Below, one piece after another: positions 55,855 to 64,000 of a stretch of DNA of 64,000 nucleotides. A program made the position numbers and the translations under genes. The DNA is taken from the NCBI GenBank assembly GCA_028245195.1, contig JAOKCF010000007.1:38801-102800 (forward strand), written 5' to 3'. The stretch's first letter is position 1. The number at the start of each line of letters is the position of its first letter. The notes beneath the pieces were generated by a model. It was not told the origin of the DNA. It made no database searches and saw only the letters and a list, made by a program, of their open reading frames with translations. The stretch is from Vicingaceae bacterium (lineage in GTDB: Bacteria; Bacteroidota; Bacteroidia; Flavobacteriales_E; Vicingaceae).

Positions 55855-58581
55855 TTAGTTGCAAAAACTACAATACTTGCTCTCTTTATTGTGTTGCAAA
55901 TCTGCCGCATCTGCAAGTATTTCATATGCAACCATTTTTAATAAACCTTCAAAAATCTCTACCCAATCTTTGTTGTCTAGTGCTAGGTAACCGCTCGAAA
56001 TATTTTTCAATGAAAGAATTCCAGAGTCAACCTCTTGCCCAGTATTTTTCCGATACATGTATTTGTAAAGCATCAACTGCACCGATTTAGGACTGTCATT
56101 TTCCAAAAGCTGTTCCAATTTTTTATTTTTAAGATCTTTTAATGCTGTGCCGCCTGTTTTATAATCAATGATTCGCACCTCACCGTTAAATTCATCAATC
56201 CGGTCAATTTTTCCAAATAGATTAAAACCCACTTCTAACGTGTTGTTGATTTTTAAGGGAATGCTGCAACTGTGTTCTTCTTCTAACTCTTTAATTACAA
56301 TTTTGTGCCCTTTTGCAATATCGGCCAGGTCATGTTGTATTTGATGCTGAATAAATTTTTTGGCCACCTCAAAGGTTAACTTGTGATTTCCAGTTGCGGC
56401 ATTGGTATTTAATTGTTTCTTAAACTCTTTAGCTAGTTTTTTGTCAATTTTGCTGTAAATAGTTTTTAAATCTTCCTTTATCAACGTTTTGTTAATCAAG
56501 GGTTCGTATAAGGTTTTTAAACTTTCATGTACCAACTGCCCCAGCATATGGTCTTCAATTTTTTCTTGAAAAGAATCCTCTTCTTTTAAGCCAATAACGT
56601 AGCGATAGTAAAAACTAAGGGGGCAAGCCAAATACAAATTCAATGCAGAGGCAGAAAGTTTGTGCTCTAGCTTACACCTCATTTTTTCTCGAATATCATC
56701 CGTTAACGGAATTGAAATGGGCTGAATGGGATTGGCCAATGGTTTTGGCGAAACGTTAATTTCTTGAATGGTTGATTGGGGGTTTTTGCGAGGAAATTCA
56801 TGCAGCAGTTGCTCAATAAATCGGCTGCGTTCTCCACCTTCTAATTGGTCTACTTTGCTGTTGTACAAGATGGAAATGTTACTAGCCCGCTGTAATAAAC
56901 GGTAAAAGTGATAGGCAAAAATGGCATCTTTTTCTTGGTGAGAAGGCAAACCAAACTTGTGTTTAATATCGAATGGAATAAATGAGTTTTGGGACTTTCC
57001 AGAAGGTAACGTACCTTCGTTTACACTGCTAATTATTACATTTTCAAAGTCTAATGTTCTACTTTCTAATACTCCCATAATTTGCAAGCCACCCAAAGGC
57101 TTACCTACAAATGAAATGCTTTGCTTGCTCACAATTTGCTTGAAAATTTCTATTAAATTCTCAATTTCTGTTAACTCTTTTTCTTTTTGACTCAAGCGTT
57201 CTAATCGGTTAAAACTCTTCTCTAATTCCGCCAAACATTCTATATTCAACGAATCTAAACTGTCTTTTCCGGCCAATCGAAGTGCTTGTATTAATTGCAG
57301 TACTGTCTGCGCCAATAGCACTGCAGTATTCTTTTCAAGCCCAAAAGCAGTAAAACCTAGCGCTTGGTTTAACGCTTCAAACTCGATAAACGGTACAAAA
57401 ATGCTTTTTTCTTGACTCATTCGCTTCGTAAGTCTTTCCACCTCTGTTCTTACCGCTTTATTAAAGTGCTGTTGCACGTTGTGCTGCAAAAACTCCGTAA
57501 CATTTTTATGGTAAAAGGCATTCTTTTCTGTTGATTGGTTGAACTTGGCGTATAAGTCTAGATAGCTTGCTAACCAGCTGTAAACGGTAGCACTTGTAAT
57601 GGGGTAGCCCATGGTTACGTTGGTAGCTGATATTCCTTGCGGTAAACCTTCTAAGCAAGGCACTAGCAAACTTTCGTCAGAGAGTACCACCGCCGTTTCT
57701 TGTTCTTTATTAGCATCAATTAAGTTTCCAATTAACTTGGCTTGTCCAATGTTGCCCATTACCCCATAAACGGTAATGTTTTTTGGTTCCGTTAACAAAT
57801 CTTCACCAATCCAATTAAACGCTCCTTTGGCTTTCGATCGATGGTTTCTCAAAAAGGTTCCCGCCTCCTGAAATTTGTCGTTTAAATAGTACTCATCGGC
57901 ATCCCAAATTGTCTCTGCGGCATGCTCTTGAACGTAGTAATCAATGATTCCCTTTTCTGCCTCAGTTAGTGCATTAAAACCTGCAAAGATGACGTTCTCA
58001 AACTTGTTTTTGGGTTCCTCTTTTTTCGCCAACTGCTCAGCTACTGACCTAAACCCCAATCCTTGGTAGGCAGCTCCTTCAGCTTTTAGATGCTGATTAA
58101 AAAGGCTGTAATACTCACCTAATTTATTCCAAAAACGCAAATATTTATGCTGAAATTCAGTAAGTTCATTGTTCTCAACGTTCCAAGTTTCCAGTGCTTT
58201 TGCTTCGGTTAAAAAACCATATAAGTCTTGTGCGTTAACTAAATACCGATCAATTTCATTGAAATCTTGCAGCAGCGTGCTGCCCCAGCCCATAAACTCT
58301 TCAAAAGTTTCAGCTGCCGAACCTTCTATTTCTTGATGAACTTTGTACAGATTGAAAATTAAATCAGTTGGGTCGAGTAGGTTGTAGTTGCCAAGTTGCT
58401 GAATGAAGTCCTCCAAACTAAAAAACTGAGGTAACCAACTTGCCTTTTTTAATTCCTTCTTAAACTCTTCTTTTAAAAAAACAATTGCCCTTCTATTCGG
58501 TAAAACAAGGGTTAAATTACCTAGCTTATCTCCATGTTTTTTAATTGAATACTTTGCTATTCGAGTAAGAAATGATTGCAT
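55855..58581 (-). CDS. AddB-like PD-(D/E)XK nuclease/inactivated helicase
   Basis: LTLVLPNRRAIVFLKEEF; C-terminal SASALNLYLACPLSFYYRYVIGL, FGKIDRIDEFNGEVRIIDYKTGG and terminal YCSFCN (probable Fe-S cysteines). Confidence 0.85.
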   Translation of the reverse strand: MQSFLTRIAKYSIKKHGDKLGNLTLVLPNRRAIVFLKEEFKKELKKASWLPQFFSLEDFIQQLGNYNLLDPTDLIFNLYKVHQEIEGSAAETFEEFMGWGSTLLQDFNEIDRYLVNAQDLYGFLTEAKALETWNVENNELTEFQHKYLRFWNKLGEYYSLFNQHLKAEGAAYQGLGFRSVAEQLAKKEEPKNKFENVIFAGFNALTEAEKGIIDYYVQEHAAETIWDADEYYLNDKFQEAGTFLRNHRSKAKGAFNWIGEDLLTEPKNITVYGVMGNIGQAKLIGNLIDANKEQETAVVLSDESLLVPCLEGLPQGISATNVTMGYPITSATVYSWLASYLDLYAKFNQSTEKNAFYHKNVTEFLQHNVQQHFNKAVRTEVERLTKRMSQEKSIFVPFIEFEALNQALGFTAFGLEKNTAVLLAQTVLQLIQALRLAGKDSLDSLNIECLAELEKSFNRLERLSQKEKELTEIENLIEIFKQIVSKQSISFVGKPLGGLQIMGVLESRTLDFENVIISSVNEGTLPSGKSQNSFIPFDIKHKFGLPSHQEKDAIFAYHFYRLLQRASNISILYNSKVDQLEGGERSRFIEQLLHEFPRKNPQSTIQEINVSPKPLANPIQPISIPLTDDIREKMRCKLEHKLSASALNLYLACPLSFYYRYVIGLKEEDSFQEKIEDHMLGQLVHESLKTLYEPLINKTLIKEDLKTIYSKIDKKLAKEFKKQLNTNAATGNHKLTFEVAKKFIQHQIQHDLADIAKGHKIVIKELEEEHSCSIPLKINNTLEVGFNLFGKIDRIDEFNGEVRIIDYKTGGTALKDLKNKKLEQLLENDSPKSVQLMLYKYMYRKNTGQEVDSGILSLKNISSGYLALDNKDWVEIFEGLLKMVAYEILADAADLQHNKESKYCSFCN

Positions 58582-58684
58582 CCTGTAAAAGTAGTCGATT
58601 CTGTTGAATAAGAGTTAAAATGCGTGGTACAATTCTTGAACTTGAGAAGCGTCTCATCTTTTAATGAATGTTTAACTTTGCCTT

Positions 58685-59479
58685 ATGAAAATTCGTTTTT
58701 ATTCTACCTTATTGCTTTTGGCCATATTTTTTGCCCAGCCATTATCAGCGCAAGAACAAACTGAACTGAACCAAAAAAATGCAATAGGACAGAAAGTTGG
58801 TAAATGGAAAGGCTATTACAACGATGGCTCTGTTCGATACGTTGGTCAATTTGAAAATGATTCGCCCTACGGTATTTTTTACCATTATTACGGTGACGGA
58901 AAACTTCAAACAAAAATGATTTACCGCACGCCAACAATTGTTTTTACGAGCATGTTTTATTCCACAGGAGAGAAGTTAGCAGAAGGGAAATACATCGATA
59001 AATTGAAGGATTCTACTTGGTTAACTTTTGGAGCAGAGGATAAGGTTGTTGAAAAAGGCGACTACGAAATGGGTAAAAAAGTAGGCATTTGGCGAACGTA
59101 TTATATGAGCGGTAACATTTCTGGAGAAATGAATTATTACTGCAATCAGATGGATGGGCCGTATAGAATGTTTTATGAAAATGGAAAAGTTAAGGATTCG
59201 TCAAACTTTGTAGCAGGGAAATTGCACGGTTTTGCTGTAATCCGTGATCTTGAAGGCAACAAGATTATTCAAGGTAACTATAGTTATGGGGACAAGTTCG
59301 GTGACTGGATTTATTTTGGAGAGAACGAAACGGTGGATAAGGTGTTGAAATATGATCATGGGAGCTTGAAAAATCCTGTAGATTTACAAATGATATTGGA
59401 AAACTTAGACCAATATAGCGGAAACCGAAAAGAGATTTTGGAATTTGAAGATTTAAGAGGAACCATAAATTATGAGTAA
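58685..59479 (+). CDS. YwqK/MORN-repeat-like protein
   Basis: Repeats such as GQKVGKWKGYYNDGSVRYVGQFENDSPYGIFYHYYGDGKLQTK; signal peptide. Confidence 0.75.
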   Translation: MKIRFYSTLLLLAIFFAQPLSAQEQTELNQKNAIGQKVGKWKGYYNDGSVRYVGQFENDSPYGIFYHYYGDGKLQTKMIYRTPTIVFTSMFYSTGEKLAEGKYIDKLKDSTWLTFGAEDKVVEKGDYEMGKKVGIWRTYYMSGNISGEMNYYCNQMDGPYRMFYENGKVKDSSNFVAGKLHGFAVIRDLEGNKIIQGNYSYGDKFGDWIYFGENETVDKVLKYDHGSLKNPVDLQMILENLDQYSGNRKEILEFEDLRGTINYE

Positions 59480-60563
59480 AGGAAAAGTATTAGTAGCCAT
59501 GAGTGGCGGAATTGATAGCTCCGTTTGTGCCATGTTGTTGCACGAAGAAGGCTACGAAGTTATTGGCGTGACCATGAAAACATGGGACTATGCCTCCTCT
59601 GGCGGAAATAACAAGAAAACAACCGGTTGTTGCAGTTTAGATGATATTAATGATGCTCGAATTTTAGCGGTTAATTATGGTTTTTACCATATGATTATTG
59701 ACATTAGAGAAGAGTTTGGAGATTACATCATCGACAATTTTGTAAGCGAATATACGGCCGGTCGAACACCAAACCCTTGTGTGTTGTGCAACACTCATAT
59801 TAAATGGGACGCATTACTCCGAAGAGCGGATCAGTTAGGTTGTGAATTTATTGCAACAGGGCATTATGCCAATGTGCGAGAAGAAAACGGTCGTTACGTA
59901 ATTTCAAAAGGAAAAGATGAGAACAAAGACCAATCTTACGTATTGTGGGGTCTATCTCAAAAAGCATTGGCGAGAACTAAATTTCCGCTAGGTAAATTCA
60001 CCAAGCCTGAGATTCGAAAAATGGCATTAGACAGAGGACATGAAGATTTGGCGAAGAAAAGCGAAAGCTATGAGATTTGTTTCGTACCAGATAACGATTA
60101 CCGTGGATTTTTAAAACGTAAAGTTTCTGGTTTAGAAGAGCAAGTAAAAGGCGGTGATTTAATTGACATGCAAGGAAATGTGTTGGGGCAGCATGAAGGA
60201 TATCCCTTTTACACCATCGGACAAAGAAAAGGTTTAGGAATTGCCACAGGAGAGCCGTTGTACGTCATTCGGATAAATCCTGAAGATAATACCGTAGTAT
60301 TGGGCCAAAAAGAAGATTTGAATCGAAAAACCATGACCGTTCGTCGACCGAACTTTATCAAATATGATAAACTGCCTGAGCAAGAAGAAATTTTAACCAA
60401 AGTTCGCTACAAAGATTCGGGTATGATGAGCCGCGCAGTTGTAAACGATTCAGGGGAGATTGAGGTAGATTTTTATGAAGATGTAAAAGGAATTGCCCCT
60501 GGTCAGTCGGCTGTTTTTTACGAAGGGAAAGACTTATTGGGTGGTGGTTTTATAACCAGATAA
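59472..60563 (+). CDS. mnmA: tRNA-specific 2-thiouridylase
   Basis: VAMSGGIDSSVCAMLLHEEGYEVIGVTMKTW, GRTPNPCVLCNTHIKWDALL, FIATGHYAN, GQRKGLGIATGEPLYV. Confidence 0.96.
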   Translation: MSKGKVLVAMSGGIDSSVCAMLLHEEGYEVIGVTMKTWDYASSGGNNKKTTGCCSLDDINDARILAVNYGFYHMIIDIREEFGDYIIDNFVSEYTAGRTPNPCVLCNTHIKWDALLRRADQLGCEFIATGHYANVREENGRYVISKGKDENKDQSYVLWGLSQKALARTKFPLGKFTKPEIRKMALDRGHEDLAKKSESYEICFVPDNDYRGFLKRKVSGLEEQVKGGDLIDMQGNVLGQHEGYPFYTIGQRKGLGIATGEPLYVIRINPEDNTVVLGQKEDLNRKTMTVRRPNFIKYDKLPEQEEILTKVRYKDSGMMSRAVVNDSGEIEVDFYEDVKGIAPGQSAVFYEGKDLLGGGFITR

Positions 60564-60564
60564 A

Positions 60565-61236
60565 ATGAAGAGGGTTACTCTAATTTTTGTGTTTGCCATA
60601 TTTTTATCGGCCTGTAATCAGGATAATGGAGATTCTGTTGTTGTTCCTTTCATTTGGATAGAATACGTTAGCTTAAGAGTTGGCTAAGAAGCAATTTACC
60701 AAATAGATAGCACCATTTTCGATGAGTTTAGTGTCACAACGAAACTTGTGAGTTTACAGCAAAGAGAATATATTGCTAATTTAGAAAGAGGTGCTGCCAA
60801 CCAAGAAACGTTTATTGTTGAAATTTATACTAGGGCAGCAGATACCTTACCATGGCGAATCAACAGATTAACCAAAAGAACACTGACCGATTACAGGTTT
60901 GAGGTATTGGACAATAATTTGGTTACTGTACCATTGGTATTTCCCATTGCTTTAAGAAAGAGGTTTAATACCAATGTTCTAAATATTAGTGCTGTGAAAG
61001 ATTACGAGTATACTGCCGTCAATGAACCATTATCAAACGGTAATTTACATTATGATTCAACGGTTAGCATTTTGCAATATGAAGAAGAAAACTTGATTGA
61101 GCAAATTTTAGAAATTGAGACACATGCCACGGGTGTTGGGTTAATATTTAGACAACACAAAGGCTTAGAGACCGAGTTTAACGGTGATATTCGATCTGGT
61201 TTTGAAAGCGAAATGAGACTAATTTCGTTTAACTAA
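60565..61236 (+). pseudogene. Lipoprotein gene interrupted by in-frame TAA (ORF-track part: 60748..61236)
   Basis: MKRVTLIFVFAIFLSACNQDNGDSVVVPFIWIEYVSLRVG, TAA at 60685-60687, same frame EAIYQIDSTIFDEFSVTTKLVSLQQREYIANLERGAANQETFIVEIYTR... Confidence 0.75.
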
Positions 61237-61293
61237 AGCCATAGTGTGGCTATTTTACAAGGATAACTTTTGGTTAAAAAAAGAAGGTAATCT

Positions 61294-61575
61294 TTAGTTG
61301 TTTAAGGTCATAAATAACAAAGTAATCAAGGTTATTAAAAAGGAATAAAGACGCAGCGAACGAAGTTGGAATTTACCCCTGATTAAAAAAATGAAAGAAA
61401 CCACGGGTAACGCAAACAACAACCCAATCATAGGAAGCCAAAGAATTTCAAAAATGGCACCCACCACCGCAAAACAATATACATCAACGACTTGTGTTGT
61501 AATCCAAAAGGCACATGTTACTACACTTAAAACAAAAACTGTAAGAGGTGTATTTACTTTTTGTTTTTCCATCAT
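61294..61575 (-). CDS. Small hypothetical membrane protein
   Basis: 93 aa, three predicted TMs. Confidence 0.5.
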   Translation of the reverse strand: MMEKQKVNTPLTVFVLSVVTCAFWITTQVVDVYCFAVVGAIFEILWLPMIGLLFALPVVSFIFLIRGKFQLRSLRLYSFLITLITLLFMTLNN

Positions 61576-61638
61576 CAGTTTGTTTTTGTGTTAATATCGA
61601 AATTCAAATTGTAATTTTCAAGATTAAATAATTTAGAT

Positions 61639-61957
61639 ATGTAAACATTTTTAATCGCCATTCATGGTGGTGCAGGTACCTTACTGAAAGGTATGATGAC
61701 ACAAGAATTAGAAGCTTCTTATAAAAGTACTTTAAAAAAGGCAGAGGAAATAGGATTTGAAATGTTGGAGCAAGGGAAATTAGCAGTTGATGCAGTTGAA
61801 GCAGCAGTTCAGCTTCTAGAAGCTTCTAGAAGATTATCACTTATTCAATGCGGGAAAAGGAGGTCTTTTTACGGCGAACGAATCTCATGAAATGGATGCC
61901 TGTATAATGGAAGGGAAAAGTTTTAATGCAGGTGCAGTTTCATTAATCACTAGCTAA
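61639..61957 (+). pseudogene. Isoaspartyl peptidase/L-asparaginase (Ntn-type) remnant with three lesions
   Basis: M*TFLIAIHGGAGTLLKGMMTQELEASYKSTLKKAEEIGFEMLEQGKLAVDAVEAAVQLLE(10-bp duplication)DYHLFNAGKGGLFTANESHEMDACIMEGKSFNAGAVSLIT; 3' truncated. Confidence 0.85.
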
Positions 61958-62957
61958 AAAAGAAAAAATTTTGACCTTCTTCAAGATTTAGCTTTTCTAA
62001 AAATTCAATGATTTCTGATTTTGCATTTTTCAATGCAACCGTAATTATTATTTGAGGACTATCTTTAGTAGCAATACTTTCAAACGATTCCATAAGTTGG
62101 TCGTAAATTTCTTTGCCATGCTTTTTAGGATTGTTACTCACCCAAGTAAAAGGAATCTCCAATGCTTGTAATTTTTTTGCTAAATCCTTTCCTTTCTTTC
62201 CCGCTCCCCAAACTAATAATGGTCTATTTGAGTTGTATTTAAGGCTTAAGAAGTAACGTAACTTAATCTCGAAAAAGGTGCACGCAGCATATTTTTCGTC
62301 ATTTCTGCTGCTTCGTTCTTTATGGTCACGCCAAAGGTGAGTAATAGCATCTAATCCCGCAACTTTCAAGCCTGCCTTATACATCCTAAAAACCAAATCA
62401 TAATCCTCAGGGTAAATTTCGGAGTTGAATGCACCGCATTTCTCAAAATCGGATCGATACATCAACCAATTCGGAGAGGCAATAACACATTCTTTAAATA
62501 ACTCCTTCCAGTGCGAATTCGTTTCGCAAAGGTTGTTTAGCCAATTTTGGTAGTTCAAATAACCTTCATTCACTCCCTCTGCGGCAAAATATTCTACCTT
62601 ACCAGTTGCTATTGTCCCTTTACCTTGCTGCTGTAATTTATCTTTTAGTAAAGCCAACTTTTCGGGCAACATTAAGTCGTCAGCATCCATTCTATGAATT
62701 AGATTTCCATGGCTTAAGGCATAACCACACTTTAAGGCGTCAATGATTCCACTACCTTTATTTTTAATGTATTGAATACGCTCATCAACGGCACTAAACC
62801 AGTTCAAAATGTCTTCGCTATTGTCTGTGGAACAATCATTCACTGCAATGAGTTCCCAATTCTGCTCCGTTTGACCTTGAATGCTAATAATACAATCTTC
62901 GAGATACAATCCGGCATTTTTAACCGGCATTATGATTGATATTAGCTCATTTTCCAT
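61950..62957 (-). CDS. Glycosyltransferase family 2
   Basis: ISIIMPVKNAGLYLEDCIISIQGQTEQNWELIAVNDCSTDNSEDIL, RMDADDLMLPEKL; probable start MENELIS at 62957 (ORF track 63038). Confidence 0.88.
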   Translation of the reverse strand: MENELISIIMPVKNAGLYLEDCIISIQGQTEQNWELIAVNDCSTDNSEDILNWFSAVDERIQYIKNKGSGIIDALKCGYALSHGNLIHRMDADDLMLPEKLALLKDKLQQQGKGTIATGKVEYFAAEGVNEGYLNYQNWLNNLCETNSHWKELFKECVIASPNWLMYRSDFEKCGAFNSEIYPEDYDLVFRMYKAGLKVAGLDAITHLWRDHKERSSRNDEKYAACTFFEIKLRYFLSLKYNSNRPLLVWGAGKKGKDLAKKLQALEIPFTWVSNNPKKHGKEIYDQLMESFESIATKDSPQIIITVALKNAKSEIIEFLEKLNLEEGQNFFFFS

Positions 62958-62958
62958 A

Positions 62959-63255
62959 TTAGAGTAATAGGTGTAACTGATCGGTGCTCCACGCTTCCGC
63001 TTTCTCTGCAAAAAGTGGTTTGGTTTTGGACCACGCATTTTTGAACAAGTCAGAATGCCTATAGTTTTCTAGTGCTTGAACATTTTCCCAATGACTATAA
63101 GTAAAAAATATACACGGGTTATCGGAAGATTGTAGCATTTGCAAATGCAATACTCCAGGAAAAGCTCGAATGTGTTCTTTCGATTCCTCCAACACTAGTT
63201 TAAAAGTCTCTATTTCCTCTTCACGAAAGGTTAACTTAACTATTCTAACGATCAT
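62959..63255 (-). CDS. Antibiotic biosynthesis monooxygenase (ABM) domain protein
   Basis: MIVRIVKLTFREEEIETFKLVLEESKEHIRAFPGVLHLQMLQSSDNPCIFFTYSHWENVQALENYRHSDLF. Confidence 0.8.
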   Translation of the reverse strand: MIVRIVKLTFREEEIETFKLVLEESKEHIRAFPGVLHLQMLQSSDNPCIFFTYSHWENVQALENYRHSDLFKNAWSKTKPLFAEKAEAWSTDQLHLLL

Positions 63256-64000
63256 AAAATTCTATTCTAACAATATCAGATTCCTGCATACCGAGTAGCT
63301 TGCTTGCGTTTCCTTTGTTCATAGCAATTTCTAACATTCCAATGGAACTAAAGAGTGCTAACTTTTCTCCTTCCGGAACATCGCTATACACTTTGCTAAT
63401 GGAAGTAATGTCGTAATCTCCCCTTCGGAACTCAATTTTAAACTCTCTACCCTGACCAAAGGTTTTAAAGAAAGCATTGTCAATATTTGTGATAATGTTA
63501 CCGTAATGGTCAATGTGTATGGCCATTCCTTTTATAATGTTGCCAACAGAAACGGCTCTAAATAATCCTTTTTCGTTCCATTCGGTCGTAACCTTTCCGA
63601 TCATTTCTAAGGTGCCACCTTTTATAATGTGACAGGCTGCTTTGGTAAATATGTCCTTGGTAGGAAAGGTTAGTGCATCTGGATTTACCATGATGCCTAT
63701 TTCAAACATTTTTTTAGGTTTCTCATCAAAAATCAAGGAAAAGATTCCATTATCGGCACCAATAAAGTATTGTCCTTTGAGCACCACAACTAAACTCACT
63801 GCCTTTTCACTAATTTCTGGATTCACCCCAATAATGTGAATCGTTCCTTCTGGGAAGTCAGAAAATGCGTTTTTTAAAGTGTACGCTGCTTTTAAAATAT
63901 CGTAAGTAGGAATTTCGTGTGAAATATCAACAATGGTAGCTTCCGGACATTCACTTAAAATGCTCCCTTTCAAAACCCCAACATAATGGTCTTTTGTGCC
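63245..64000 (-). CDS. SAM hydroxide adenosyltransferase (DUF62 / SAM hydrolase) family, 5' end beyond the window
   Basis: GTKDHYVGVLKGSILSECPEATIVDISHEIPTYDILKAAYTLKNAFSDFPEGTIHIIGVNP, FIGADNGIFSLIF; frame open to base 64000. Confidence 0.85.
   Translation of the reverse strand, partial: GTKDHYVGVLKGSILSECPEATIVDISHEIPTYDILKAAYTLKNAFSDFPEGTIHIIGVNPEISEKAVSLVVVLKGQYFIGADNGIFSLIFDEKPKKMFEIGIMVNPDALTFPTKDIFTKAACHIIKGGTLEMIGKVTTEWNEKGLFRAVSVGNIIKGMAIHIDHYGNIITNIDNAFFKTFGQGREFKIEFRRGDYDITSISKVYSDVPEGEKLALFSSIGMLEIAMNKGNASKLLGMQESDIVRIEFYDR

Noticed and set aside
58685-59479. YwqK-type protein as a toxin-antitoxin or immunity system
   Set aside because: No toxin partner is adjacent; MORN-like repeat proteins of this type are common and the antitoxin label is generic.
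61391-61594. Plus-strand ORF MKETTGNANNNPIIGSQRISK...
   Set aside because: Antisense to a plausible membrane protein ORF; low-complexity composition expected from the reverse strand.

Overview
This 64 kb window reads as a compact chromosomal segment of a Bacteroidetes/Flavobacteriia-like bacterium. The support is a DUF4834-YfhO pair, a type IX secretion sorting domain, three GldI-like FKBP lipoproteins, a Rho with a long hydrophilic N-terminal insertion, and TAnnTTTG-type promoter geometry. No rRNA, tRNA, CRISPR array or intact mobile element was seen. Main content: (i) a surface-glycan locus at about 3.1-14 kb with a nonulosonic-acid (NeuA/NeuB/NeuD-like) operon that includes a CBS-DegT aminotransferase fusion and a TIM-barrel isomerase, plus glycosyltransferases, a flippase, a methyltransferase and a PhyH dioxygenase; (ii) housekeeping genes (nadC, rlmH, galE, rho, mpl-like, miaA, rpe, primary sigma factor, pnp-rpsO, accD, class I aldolase, mqnE, mnmA); (iii) a MauG/MbnH-like diheme protein next to an MbnP-like protein; (iv) AddA-like and AddB-like helicase/nuclease genes about 14 kb apart. 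The least expected signal is a set of decaying genes that the ORF track does not show: a DUF3667 gene and a lipoprotein gene each split by one in-frame TAA, a YtxH-like gene with three lesions, PKD and outer-membrane-barrel remnants, and two genes disrupted by short tandem duplications (an 8-bp unit x3 and a 10-bp palindrome x2). Also notable are a duplicated 22-bp operator overlapping a canonical Bacteroidetes promoter upstream of an HxlR regulator, and repeated use of a shared 4-nt TTAA/CTAA stop overlap at convergent gene pairs. All functional calls come from motif and family recognition by eye; no database search was run.
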